Of a stretch of DNA of 64,000 nt, positions 26,560-34,125 are shown one piece after another. The translations under genes and the position numbers were made by a program. The notes under the pieces are model-generated. The model did not search any database and was not told where the DNA came from. It was given only the letters and a program-made list of their open reading frames with translations. The number at the start of each line of letters is the position of its first letter. The first letter of the stretch is position 1. This stretch comes from Pseudoalteromonas luteoviolacea (lineage in GTDB: Bacteria; Pseudomonadota; Gammaproteobacteria; Enterobacterales; Alteromonadaceae): positions 1,798,001 to 1,862,000 of the forward strand of contig NZ_MAUJ01000001.1 in NCBI RefSeq assembly GCF_001696455.1, in the 5' to 3' direction.

Positions 26560-27126
26560 CTAGTACACGCAAGCGATTGTATCCGTGCCTTTTTGTATTC
26601 GTATATTAGTTAACTTTCGTTCAGGGATAGGATGAGGCCAACTTTCAAAAACTGAAAAATCAATCATGTTTAGATGATATTTAATCATAAATGGGAACGG
26701 GTTTTTAACCGATAGCATCATACCTACGCTAGAGTCCATTTGTGTAAATGAAAATTCTAAAGTCTTATCAGGGTTTACTATTTCAGATACTTGTTTGAAA
26801 TTACCTAAGCGCCCTTTTCCTATAACTTCAGCTTCAATGAGCAATTCGTCACTGGGAAGTATGGATAATTGTTCACCTTGAACAACTGCCAATACAAGGG
26901 AGCACTTGATCTACTATGCCATTATCTGTTTTGAACTTAACATGTTTATTTTGACGGCATGAGTTGGCTTTACAAAACTCTTCAAGCGTCACTTTTTTTG
27001 AGGGCCTGATGTACTTTCTGTAGCAGTTCTTTCTGTAGCAGTATTTTCTTTAGTAACTTGAGTATTAGTCGACTGACAACCTACTAATAATGATACAAGG
27101 CCAAGTAATGTTAAAGAGTATTTCAC
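26560..27126 (-). pseudogene. Lipoprotein gene broken by two frameshifts
   Basis: A GTG at 27126 with AAAGGAA upstream opens a lipoprotein signal (KYSLTLLGLVSLLVGCQST, lipobox LVGC) that stops at 26989 right after a run of seven A. Reading one frame over from that run gives KVTLEEFCKANSCRQNKHV and continues to DNGIVDQVLP; a second shift near 26900 restores the frame AVVQGEQLSILPSDELLIEAE...to the stop at 26560. The three pieces together look like one ~185-residue lipoprotein. Two lesions argue for decay; the first at an A7 tract could alternatively be a slippage site or a sequencing error. Confidence 0.65.
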
Positions 27127-27293
27127 AAAAATTCCTTTAATTTACAACACCTGCATACAATGCTGGTGACACTTTTAATATTGACATCGACAGAAAACCA
27201 CCCTGACTATTTGTGTATCCAATCCAGCCTCTTTTTGTTTAAGCTAGGCCGAAATTATAAACACCCGCATTAAATCATTCTTTGTTAGCCGAT

Positions 27294-27376
27294 GCTTTTC
27301 ATGCTGGTTAGGTACCATACGTAGCCACAACTTAATATGTGACTATGTCGCGTCCTGCTAATTCGCCTTGTTAGCC
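27294..27376 (-). repeat. Degenerate attC-like sequences (5' halves)
   Basis: Two GGCTAACAA boxes on the minus strand (27376-27368 and 27300-27292), each followed by AATTAG/TTTAA- and GGACGCG/GCGGG-like segments as in the R''-L'' half of attC sites. The first overlaps the last codons of the 27358-28131 gene, which is where cassette attC sites usually lie. Matching 3' halves (GTTRRRY) are not clear. Confidence 0.35.
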
Positions 27377-28131
27377 AACGCTTGCTCAATCATTTTGCCA
27401 CGCTTTATCCAAAAAATGATTGCTCCGATAGGTATTGTAAAAGTGAATATTAACGGAGCGAATTCACTTGCAGCGCTAGCACCAACTCCTAGCAGCTTTA
27501 TTGTTGCAATTTTTGTCACTATTTCGCCAGTAGTCCAATTCATAAACACTGCGCCAATGCCAACAAACGACAACACGTACCAGCGCCATTTTTTCTCTAT
27601 CGGGGTTCGATACACAAAAAAGCAGGTCACGACCATGAATATTGGCGTGGCTATTGTAAGTACTAATAAAACAAGCCTAGTCACACTTAACTCTACATTG
27701 CCAAACGCGTTTAATACTTTTTGCGATTCATTCGTGCGGTAAACATGAAACCCTGTTACCAATAGTTTGCCATCTTCCTTTGTCATAGAAACGCTTGCTA
27801 CTGACCAGTCTACTTGGAACTGAGACTCGAACGAAAAATTCGCCGACCAAATACTATTGATGGTATGGATATTGAAACCCATTAACTCAGTTTTTAACGG
27901 CTCGCCATCAGGAAAAAAGCGGGACAACTCTTCCAGCTCTTCAATTGTTGCCTTGTTAAGAAGCTCTGGATGCATTTGAGCTTTTATATATTCATAATTT
28001 TTTAATCTCAGTTGGTCTAGATAATCCTTAGCAAAAGATGATTCTTCTTTTGGAGCTATGGATACTTTAAGGTCTTCGTCCGAACACCCCACCAAAAAAA
28101 ATGCAAAAATGATGGTTAATATATACTTCAT
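27358..28131 (-). CDS. Lipoprotein with C-terminal membrane helices, unknown
   Basis: 257 residues. Lipoprotein signal peptide with lipobox FLVGC (Cys16), a soluble part to about residue 145, then four hydrophobic helices (LVLLVLTIATPIFMVVTCFF, WYVLSFVGIGAVFMNW, and two after). A lipid anchor plus several membrane spans is unusual. No family recognised. The stop codon lies inside a GGCTAACAAGG box and an attC-like relic precedes the start, so it may be a former integron cassette read on the minus strand. Confidence 0.6.
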   Translation of the reverse strand: MKYILTIIFAFFLVGCSDEDLKVSIAPKEESSFAKDYLDQLRLKNYEYIKAQMHPELLNKATIEELEELSRFFPDGEPLKTELMGFNIHTINSIWSANFSFESQFQVDWSVASVSMTKEDGKLLVTGFHVYRTNESQKVLNAFGNVELSVTRLVLLVLTIATPIFMVVTCFFVYRTPIEKKWRWYVLSFVGIGAVFMNWTTGEIVTKIATIKLLGVGASAASEFAPLIFTFTIPIGAIIFWIKRGKMIEQALANKAN

Positions 28132-28522
28132 TTCGTTGGTCTCTTTGAGGTAGCTAATACCTTGGATTTATAAGTTTTGGCTATGATAGCGCGCACAATG
28201 CGTGACGCCAAATTCTTAAACGCTTGCTTAGATAGGGTTAGTAAGTGATCATCTGCCTATACACGACTGTACGTTAATAAGGTCAGGTTTCTTCGTGTAC
28301 ATCGGCAATAACTAGTAAACAATAAATGCCGTTGCAAAAAGTGGATTTAAGAAAGTCGCAACACATCATATATGGATCGTCAAGGTCAGTAAAACAGTTC
28401 CAGCATTTCCAAATTATATTTTTTAAAACGAGCTAACAGTATGATAAGTTAATTTTATAGATGATTTTTCAAATTTTCTTATACGTTATTTCTACTAGCC
28501 ACCGGCCCTTTATATATCACTA
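28132..28522. other. 391-bp gap with an attC-like relic
   Basis: 28160-28235 on the minus strand reads ATCTAAGCAAGCGTTTAAG, then TTTGGC (28211-28206) and GCCAAA (28176-28181 side) separated by a GC-rich TCACGCATTGTGCGCGC, and ends CAAGGTATTAGC. This resembles the attC site at 33379-33480 in order of blocks. The rest (28240-28522) shows nothing. Confidence 0.35.
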
Positions 28523-29143
28523 TTACGGCGTGTTTGGCCATCTGTGAATACCCCACTTGATTTGGCTATTCTCAATTTTTCGACCACCGATTGTGGGGTA
28601 GCCAGGCGGTATGCAAACAACATTACTCATAGTGGCGTTTATCGTAAATTTACTGAATATTTTAACTAGCTTCTCATGCTCTGGGTTTAGATCAGGCAAC
28701 GAGAAAAACACTAACTCTCCAATCGATCTAATAATCCAATCTTCTACATCCTCATCATCACCGACTGACTCAGCCATCAATTCGGAAGAAGCCATCTTGA
28801 ACAAGTCAGAATACTGTCGAACTGTCCAGCCACAGAACTCTAATATCTCCTCCTCATCGGTATAATAAAGATCAGTAATATATTCCTCTTCCTCCTGCGT
28901 TAGCAGCCCTTCCTCTTCTTCAGTCAAATTAAAGTAAAGGTACTTTGCGACAACGCTTGGCAGGTTGTGAATGACTAATCCAGGATGCTCTCCACTTCCA
29001 CCACCCAAAACCAAGTTTTTAGGGCTTGCCCCAAAGTCATAGGCACCCCATTTCTCTCCTTTAACTTCTTCTAGAGGGTGGTAAATAGGAAGGTAGCCAA
29101 TTTTTCCAATATACTCATGATCAATTGAATCAATATAGCTCAT
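28523..29143 (-). CDS. Acidic hypothetical protein
   Basis: 206 residues, very acidic in the middle (EEEEGLLTQEEEEYITDLYY), no signal peptide or membrane helix. KNLVLGGGSGEHPGLVIHNL near residue 45 and IPPGYPTIGGRKI near the C terminus are distinctive, but I do not recognise the family. Weak ribosome-binding site. It could be an immunity-type protein given its acidity and neighbourhood; that is speculation. Confidence 0.55.
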   Translation of the reverse strand: MSYIDSIDHEYIGKIGYLPIYHPLEEVKGEKWGAYDFGASPKNLVLGGGSGEHPGLVIHNLPSVVAKYLYFNLTEEEEGLLTQEEEEYITDLYYTDEEEILEFCGWTVRQYSDLFKMASSELMAESVGDDEDVEDWIIRSIGELVFFSLPDLNPEHEKLVKIFSKFTINATMSNVVCIPPGYPTIGGRKIENSQIKWGIHRWPNTP

Positions 29144-29322
29144 TAAACACTCGCTTTTATTTTGGCTTCACTCTTGTCTAGCCAGTTTATAATCATAGGC
29201 TAAAATTAGCGACTTTGGCTCTTGTCATGGTATTAAACATTGAAAGCCATGGTATATACGGTAAAAGTCCATTTTCTCTTTAGGCATGCTTTTGAACAGC
29301 GCACAAATGGTAAACGGCCTAC

Positions 29323-29499
29323 TTACTTATCGTTATCAATATACCCCAAATCACGAATATCTGAACGGCTAAATGAAATTTTATCTCCAAGATTACCGCG
29401 TCTAACGACTTTAGGGGGATTCGCCAAGATGCTTGAGAATAGATTTCCCTTATGTGTAAAAGGAAGAACTATAACCAGCGTAGACTCCAAATATCGAAC
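29323..29499 (-). pseudogene. Relic of a DUF2314-like gene
   Basis: A 58-codon minus-strand frame without start codon reads VRYLESTLVIVLPFTHKGNL, FSSILANPPKVVRRGNLGDK and ISFSRSDIRDLGYIDNDK before a stop. This resembles the DUF2314 core (G.l.N.P......GD.v.f....I.Dw.Y). In another frame the next bases continue with VGRLPFVRC, as the family normally does (..G.ftlR..), so the gene is 5'-truncated and frameshifted. The 5' part is missing, cut by the terminator of the neighbouring gene. Confidence 0.45.
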
Positions 29500-29504
29500 G
29501 ACAA

Positions 29505-29531
29505 AAAATAGCCTGCATGACAGGCTATTTT
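29505..29531 (-). terminator. Terminator of the CBM/propeller gene
   Basis: AAAATAGCCTG (29505-29515) pairs perfectly with CAGGCTATTTT (29521-29531), loop five bases, with T/A runs on both sides; it lies 12 bp after the stop at 29544 and may work in both directions. Confidence 0.85.
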
Positions 29532-29543
29532 TATAAAAACGAC

Positions 29544-30743
29544 TTAATTGCAGTAGTTATCTACAAAAGTTAAATCATTAATATGCTTTGGAGCATCCAT
29601 AACATATGTAGAAACGGCGGTTTGAGGATTAACGGTGTAAATTTTCGCACTTTCACCTGCAACTCTGCCTGAAACGTATAATGTGCCCTCATCAGAAATT
29701 GCTAAACCAGACGCCCAGTTAATGCCATGATGACCCACCAACGTTAATTCCATTGAACTATCATCGATCGTATATAAAGATTTACCAGTTAGTACATAAA
29801 GTGTGTTGTTATCAGCGGAGTAAGCAATATCACCATGTGAGAAGGAGTCACCTGAGTAGCGCATCTTACCTAGCACTGTTTTTTCGCCAGTTTGTATGTT
29901 GTAGTCATACATATAAGTTTTACTGGTGGCGCGTAAAGATTGCCCACTGGCTGTGACTGCGGAACGGTAAATTGGCCAAGACTTAGCATCGGCCTCAGCG
30001 ACTTGCGCGCCCGTTTCTAAATCTAATGACCAAAGTTTTGATGCTTTGGTGCCTGAATCGAGCTGCTCCATGAAATAAAGCTTACCATTGTGACTGGCAA
30101 TATTTGACGCTGTATTTTGCGCCCCAGCGACGACACTGAACGTATTTGTCTCTAAATCAAACTTATAGACATAACCCGTTTCAGACGAACCATAATTGTT
30201 AATTCCGAAGATACCCGTGTGACAAGCCTGTTTTTCTGTTACTACTACATTGTCAATAAAGCCCCCTAAACTATCATTTGTACCGGCGCCAGTGAAACGG
30301 AGCTCTGAGCTACTTGAAGTCGCCTCTAAAGACAATGTAAAAGACTGCCAACCTCTTTGCGTTGCGTTTAAATTTAACACGGTTGTGCCATTCCACTTAA
30401 CATCGACTTTATTTGTCTGGTTGTTCCCTGTGACACGTGGTGAGTAGTAAAACGACACTTCATAGGTTTTCCCAGCTTCTGTCGCTACTGTTTGAAATAC
30501 ACTGTGATTAGCTGTCGAGTCGAGCTCAATATATTGGTTGCCATCTTGCGCGTTAATGATACCAAGGCGTGATGTTTGAATTTCAAACTTCGCCCCAGCT
30601 CTTTGCCACCCAGTAACTGTACTTAGTAATGTCCATTTTGATTTTACGACATCTTGTTCGAAAGAGCCGTTTGTAACTAAATTGTCCGCTGTTGCAATTT
30701 GCGAAGCAAAAAGCGAGGACAGTGCAAAAAGAGAAAATTTCAT
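29544..30743 (-). CDS. Secreted DUF642-like carbohydrate-binding and beta-propeller protein
   Basis: 399 residues from the ATG at 30743, preceded by GGAG and opening a signal peptide (MKFSLFALSSLFASQIATA). Residues ~20-170 are a DUF642/CBM-like jelly roll: NLVTNGSFEQD, WQRAGAKFEIQ, DGNQYIELDS, VFQTVATEAGKTYEVSFYYS, ELRFTGAGTNDSLGGFIDNV. The rest resembles a beta-propeller of repeated strands (GYVYKFDLETN, KLWSLDLETG, YMYDYNIQTGEK, SLYTIDDSSM, KIYTVNPQTA). Likely exported and glycan-binding. The strong terminator marks the transcript end; it is monocistronic. Confidence 0.75.
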   Translation of the reverse strand: MKFSLFALSSLFASQIATADNLVTNGSFEQDVVKSKWTLLSTVTGWQRAGAKFEIQTSRLGIINAQDGNQYIELDSTANHSVFQTVATEAGKTYEVSFYYSPRVTGNNQTNKVDVKWNGTTVLNLNATQRGWQSFTLSLEATSSSSELRFTGAGTNDSLGGFIDNVVVTEKQACHTGIFGINNYGSSETGYVYKFDLETNTFSVVAGAQNTASNIASHNGKLYFMEQLDSGTKASKLWSLDLETGAQVAEADAKSWPIYRSAVTASGQSLRATSKTYMYDYNIQTGEKTVLGKMRYSGDSFSHGDIAYSADNNTLYVLTGKSLYTIDDSSMELTLVGHHGINWASGLAISDEGTLYVSGRVAGESAKIYTVNPQTAVSTYVMDAPKHINDLTFVDNYCN

Positions 30744-30958
30744 ATAGCAATACTCCAAGGTTTGATTGTGTTTAAAGCATATTCTCAAAAAATTTATTAC
30801 TTATATTCAAAACGTTACATAAAACATGACCACGCGGTAAGAACGAATTTAAATATCTGCTTGTAATGAATTTGCACAAATGATGCCGAAACTGGAAGAT
30901 GCGCTTATCAACCTAGAGACAGCCGATGTAAGCTCCTCTCTCACACCGGCTTTAAGTA

Positions 30959-31468
30959 TCATTTCTGCTTATTGAATGTTGAGCTTACGCCTTGGATTAG
31001 TAACTTAGTGGTGGAAAGCTGTAGGTGAGCTTTGGATTGGAACTCTGAGTAACGATGAAGCAACTTTAAACAATCTAAGGAGAGGTAATCACAAGCTTGC
31101 TTATTAGAGACTACAACCAACTCAATGCCTATTTGTTCTTTGGCAACTAACTGTTTTTTCGCAAAGCGTGCTCTAAATTCAGGGTTTGCAATTTTACTGT
31201 AGGGCTTAACTTCAATATATTTTTGCGGCTTCTCATGATGAGCAATTAAAAAGTCAGGTGTGTAACGGCAAGTTTTGCCGTCAAACTCATATTCAAATCC
31301 TAACGGTTGTGCTTCAAAGGTTTTTATTTCGCGAGAGTATTCAAAGTGAAAGCACGCATCGAATTCTAAGGATGATTCTACTAGGCAAGTGGCTTTGTTC
31401 TTTTGTCTTGCGAACTTGTAGAGGTTTTTGACTCTGGAGCGACTTATTTTGTGCCTAATTATAACCAT
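30959..31468 (-). CDS. tnsA: TnsA-like transposon endonuclease, C-terminally shortened
   Basis: 169 residues from the ATG at 31468 (a GTG lies directly before it). SRSRVKNLYKFARQKNKATC, ESSLEFDACFHFEYS, KTFEAQPLGFEYEFDGKTCR, YTPDF and KYIEVKP form the restriction-fold domain of TnsA, which cuts the 5' ends of Tn7-like transposons. Catalytic candidates are Glu31/Glu35, Asp72 and Glu86-x-Lys88. The sequence is closest in style to TnsA of I-F3-type Tn7-like elements, which run to 200-225 residues; about 40-50 C-terminal residues, where TnsB/TnsC contacts lie, are missing, and no tnsB or tnsC follows. The gene sits directly inside a Tn7-like right end. Probably non-functional alone. Confidence 0.8.
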   Translation of the reverse strand: MVIIRHKISRSRVKNLYKFARQKNKATCLVESSLEFDACFHFEYSREIKTFEAQPLGFEYEFDGKTCRYTPDFLIAHHEKPQKYIEVKPYSKIANPEFRARFAKKQLVAKEQIGIELVVVSNKQACDYLSLDCLKLLHRYSEFQSKAHLQLSTTKLLIQGVSSTFNKQK

Positions 31469-31571
31469 CACCGAATATGTGAGACGATATAAAAGTAGGC
31501 TATGCAGGGTTATAATTTAGTTTTAATGCGGGGTTTTACTACAAATTTGCAGACTTACACTTCAAACAACA
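31349..31571. repeat. Direct repeat copy A: tnsA 5' part plus Tn7-like right end
   Basis: 223 bp repeated without gaps at 34006-34228 with about eight differences by eye (about 96 percent identity). From the outer end inward on the minus strand it begins TGTTGTTTGAAGTGTAAG and carries three roughly 22-bp-spaced copies of a block ending TGCA(A/T) / CGCAT / TGCAT (plus-strand 31547-31562, 31526-31542, 31502-31518), as expected for TnsB binding sites, then the first 40 codons of tnsA. Confidence 0.9.
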
Positions 31572-32039
31572 ATGGAGTTTGTAGCATAAGTTTGCATAAA
31601 GCGACCCTATTACTTCAATGACTTAGCTGTGTGGTCGAAGTATAACCTGGCATAAAAGTGAAGTGAAAGATTGCAAAAAGTGACGCATTTTAGTGTTCTT
31701 CTCAAAGTCGGTTTAGTACTAGAAGCGGACTATCAGCGTAACTCGTTACTGTCCCAAAACGTGTTTAGTCGAATGCCTCAAAAAATAGCGGCCATTAGAA
31801 AATTATTTTTAAAGCACTGGTCTTATACCCAGTTGCCTTGTGTTTCTTCTATAGTCAAGAAAACGACCCATTGGTTCGTTTTTATCCTTTCCATAATTTC
31901 TACAATGATTAAAAGTATATCTTTAGCAACAAGTTAGTTATTGTGATAGAACTGGTACAATGATAAAGATGCCCCTTGGCTCAGGAGAAAAGCGACCCAA
32001 TGGGTCAATATTAAATTGTTATATGTACCGAGAATTTTG
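31572..32039. other. Putative left end and non-coding stretch before the cassettes
   Basis: 31580 begins TGTAGCATAAG; blocks at 31585-31598 (CATAAGTTTGCATA) and 31641-31655 (TATAACCTGGCATAA) match, in the same inward orientation, the right-end blocks (TTATAACCCTGCAT), suggesting a Tn7-like left end. A terminator-like hairpin (AAAACGA...TCGTTTTT) lies at about 31858-31881. Just before 32022 the sequence ATTGTTATATG may be the attC 3' half of a lost cassette. A plus-strand frame 31671-31937 begins at TTG and looks spurious. Confidence 0.5.
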
Positions 32040-32360
32040 ATGAACCCTGCAATAACTGTCTTAAAAGCACATTTGGCAAAATTGGAAGCTCGTGAACAAT
32101 TTGAATCAATAGATGATAAAGCTGCACATATAGGTGAGATTATTCAATTTAAAGATTCAATTGCTCAACTTGAACTGTGCGAGAAGTATCGAATTACTGG
32201 TGGTTCATTGATTAGCCAATTACCTGAAACACCAAGTATTGAGCATCAGTTTGTTGTAGCGTATCAAAATGAGTCTACTAACTCTGAAAATTGGGAAGAG
32301 GTTCTATTTAATGGTCGCCAGGTCTGGTTTTCTTCTGGAGACCTTGTCATTCGTAAGTAA
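32040..32360 (+). CDS. Cassette gene 1: small protein, unknown
   Basis: 106 residues from the ATG at 32040 (MNPAITVLK). N-terminal half is a charged helix (ITVLKAHLAKLEAREQFESI...FKDSIAQLELCEKY), then strands ending VLFNGRQVWFSSGDLVIRK. No known family. The weak ribosome-binding site is common in integron cassettes. It is followed within seven bases by an attC site, and preceded by an ATTGTTATATG that could be the cassette junction. Confidence 0.55.
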   Translation: MNPAITVLKAHLAKLEAREQFESIDDKAAHIGEIIQFKDSIAQLELCEKYRITGGSLISQLPETPSIEHQFVVAYQNESTNSENWEEVLFNGRQVWFSSGDLVIRK

Positions 32361-32366
32361 TGCACA

Positions 32367-32465
32367 TATAACAAGCCAATCAAGTCGAACGCCTAACAGT
32401 TGGCTGCGTTCACTTCGTTCACCATTTTAGCCAACTATTATTCGCCGCTTATTGGGGCGTTATGT
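32367..32465 (+). repeat. attC recombination site 1
   Basis: Starts TATAACAAGCCAATCAAG (R''-L'') and ends CTTATTGGGGCGTTATGT (L'-R'). The outer arms are complementary, and inside lies an imperfect hairpin CAGTTGGCTGCG... with TTTTAGCCAACT, the arrangement of chromosomal-integron attC sites of marine gammaproteobacteria. It follows cassette gene 1 directly. Confidence 0.85.
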
Positions 32466-32469
32466 GTAA

Positions 32470-32757
32470 ATGAGTATGAAAGAGAAATATGGTGCAATCT
32501 GGATAGAAGTTGAAGTCGATGGTTCGTCCCAAATCGTCTTTGAACAACATCTTCCGAGCGCCCAGAAGTTACATGTGATCTATAAGCAATCTAGTGATAA
32601 TTTTTTGCCATGTTCATTTGTTCCAAAAAAAGACCCGCAGTGGCGCCTTCCGTTGTGGTCACAGGAGAACGAAAAGGCAATGATGCCAACTGTTGAATCT
32701 GCAAATCTGCAAATCTGCAAAAGAGTATTTAAGTCACTATGCTTCGTAAACACATAA
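32470..32757 (+). CDS. Cassette gene 2: small protein, unknown
   Basis: 95 residues (ATG at 32470; a second ATG two codons on). EKYGAIWIEVEVDGSSQIVF opens a beta-rich domain; no family recognised. The start lies five bases after attC1 and the stop codon is inside the R'' box of attC2, the tight packing expected of a gene cassette. Near the end the sequence GCAAATCTGCAAATCTGCAAA repeats a 9-bp unit. Confidence 0.55.
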   Translation: MSMKEKYGAIWIEVEVDGSSQIVFEQHLPSAQKLHVIYKQSSDNFLPCSFVPKKDPQWRLPLWSQENEKAMMPTVESANLQICKRVFKSLCFVNT

Positions 32758-32824
32758 CAAGTCAATCAACTTCGCGCCTTCGGCGCGGACGCAGCAAGCT
32801 GCGCCGGTTATTGAGGCGTTAGGT
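32752..32824 (+). repeat. attC recombination site 2
   Basis: Starts ACATAACAAGTCAATCAAC, ends GGTTATTGAGGCGTTAGGT. Arms are complementary, and the centre has GC-rich stems (CGCGCC/GGCGCG and GCAGC/GCTGC). About 73 bp, a normal attC size. Confidence 0.85.
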
Positions 32825-32833
32825 ATATAAAGA

Positions 32834-33370
32834 ATGTTTCATTTTCGTGGAAAGTTAAATTTCAATAAATCTTCAATTTTAGCTTTCGTATTTATTTCGT
32901 CCTATTACTGTTTAGCCAACTTTTTTGTTTTCGACATTTTCAATTTATCTAAGGGGGAATACCTAGCACTGTTTTGGACAAATGCGATTCTTTGCGGGCT
33001 TTTCTCTATGGGCTCAGAGAGTGAAAAACTGTCCTTTTTAGATGATGATAATGAATACTATAAAAAGAAAGCCGAGATTAAAGTTGGCTTTTATTTCGCA
33101 GTTATAGCTTTTTCAATTTGGTATATTTTTTACGAAGAGTTCGTTATAAAAATGTTATATAACTCCACATCTGCTTTTGCTGTTCTTGCTATTACTATAA
33201 GTTTAGGCCGGCTCGTCACTCGTGATGCATTGTCAGAAGAATCTGATGCCCATAAAAAATACTTACAAGCTAACTTTAAGCAAAGCAAAATCTCTGCACT
33301 TATATATTTATTTGGCACATTAATTTCGATAGCAGTATTCATTCATGGGACATGGGTAACTAGATTTTGA
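32834..33370 (+). CDS. Cassette gene 3: membrane protein, unknown
   Basis: 178 residues with four likely membrane helices (AFVFISSYYCLANFFVFDIF, LALFWTNAILCGLFSMG, VGFYFAVIAFSIWYIFY, and LIYLFGTLISIAVFIHGTW), plus a charged loop SEKLSFLDDDNEYYKKKA. No family recognised. It begins nine bases after attC2 with AAAGA before the ATG, and is followed by attC3. Membrane proteins are frequent among chromosomal-integron cassettes. Confidence 0.6.
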   Translation: MFHFRGKLNFNKSSILAFVFISSYYCLANFFVFDIFNLSKGEYLALFWTNAILCGLFSMGSESEKLSFLDDDNEYYKKKAEIKVGFYFAVIAFSIWYIFYEEFVIKMLYNSTSAFAVLAITISLGRLVTRDALSEESDAHKKYLQANFKQSKISALIYLFGTLISIAVFIHGTWVTRF

Positions 33371-33378
33371 TCAGAATA

Positions 33379-33480
33379 TCTAACAAACGCATCAAAAATG
33401 ACGTCAAACGCTTGGCTGACGCTCCATAGTCGCTAATTTTAGCCAAGTATTTTACGTTTATTAGCAAGGTGATAGCCTAG
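33379..33480 (+). repeat. attC-like site 3 (imperfect)
   Basis: Starts TCTAACAAACGCATCAA; inner stem CGCTTGGCT / AGCCAAG with TTTT before the second arm, as in attC1. The 3' end (TTTATTAGCAAGGTGATAGC) departs from the GTTRRRY core, so the site may be defective. Confidence 0.65.
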
Positions 33481-33486
33481 GTGAAT

Positions 33487-33942
33487 ATGCATAACATTCA
33501 TTGTTTTTTTAGAATTTTAGTTGTTTTATTATGTGGTTCCTTAACTGCATGCGACAACGATCCGCACAATGGTTTTGGGTGTGTGGCAAATGAGTCTCAC
33601 CCAGCAGTTAAGCATGCTCGATCATTGTCGCCTGTTCAGTTAGAGTTTGCATATAATGAACTAGCCAAATTAGGCAAGAACAATAAACCTGAGTTTTTCG
33701 ACAAGCATTATCGGGGTGACGATATTCCAGCAAGTCTCAACTTTTTGAAAGCAGAAACTATTGGGATAACTCCGGAGGGTAATACAAGCGTTTTCCTAGC
33801 TAACTGTTTAGATGAGAGAGTAATATTCGTACCGTCGTTACGAGGAAAAGACACGACTATTATGCTTTATTGGGCTGAGCCAACAACTGAGAATCCATAT
33901 AAAACTGGATACGAAATTCTATGGCAAAAGAGCTATGATTAG
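33487..33942 (+). CDS. Cassette gene 4: lipoprotein, unknown
   Basis: 151 residues from the ATG at 33487. The signal peptide HCFFRILVVLLCGSLTACDN contains the lipobox LTAC, so the mature protein starts at that Cys and is membrane-anchored. The rest (ELAKLGKNNKPEFFDKHYRG, KDTTIMLYWAEP) has no recognised family. It follows attC3 directly and is followed by attC4. Confidence 0.6.
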   Translation: MHNIHCFFRILVVLLCGSLTACDNDPHNGFGCVANESHPAVKHARSLSPVQLEFAYNELAKLGKNNKPEFFDKHYRGDDIPASLNFLKAETIGITPEGNTSVFLANCLDERVIFVPSLRGKDTTIMLYWAEPTTENPYKTGYEILWQKSYD

Positions 33943-33948
33943 CTGTGG

Positions 33949-34005
33949 GGCTAACAAACCAATTCAGAAATGGGACTGCTAACAGCCCCGGATTGGGGAG
34001 TTACA
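33949..34005 (+). repeat. attC recombination site 4 (short type)
   Basis: Starts GGCTAACAAACCAATTCAG, has a perfect inner hairpin GGGACTG-CTAA-CAGCCC with one bulge, and ends GGATTGGGGAGTTAC. About 57 bp, like the short attC sites of mobile integrons. Right after it the tnsA fragment begins, so the array ends here. Confidence 0.75.
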
Positions 34006-34125
34006 AAAGCATGCATCGAATTCTAGGGATGATTCAACTAGGCAAGTGGCTTTGTTCTTTTGTCTTGCGAACTTGTAGAGGTTATTGACTCTAGAGCGAC
34101 TTATTTTGTGCCTAATTATAACCAT
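34006..34125 (-). pseudogene. tnsA: tnsA 5' fragment (copy B)
   Basis: The first 40 codons of a tnsA nearly identical to the copy at 30959-31468 (MVIIRHKISRSRV, ESSLEFDAC), cut off where attC site 4 begins. The rest of this second transposase operon is gone, replaced by the cassette array. Confidence 0.85.

Noticed and set aside
29240..29536. 98-codon plus-strand frame
   Set aside because: It is the reverse of the DUF2314-like relic and runs through a terminator.
31671..31937. 88-codon plus-strand frame before the cassettes
   Set aside because: TTG start, no ribosome-binding site, crosses a terminator-like hairpin.
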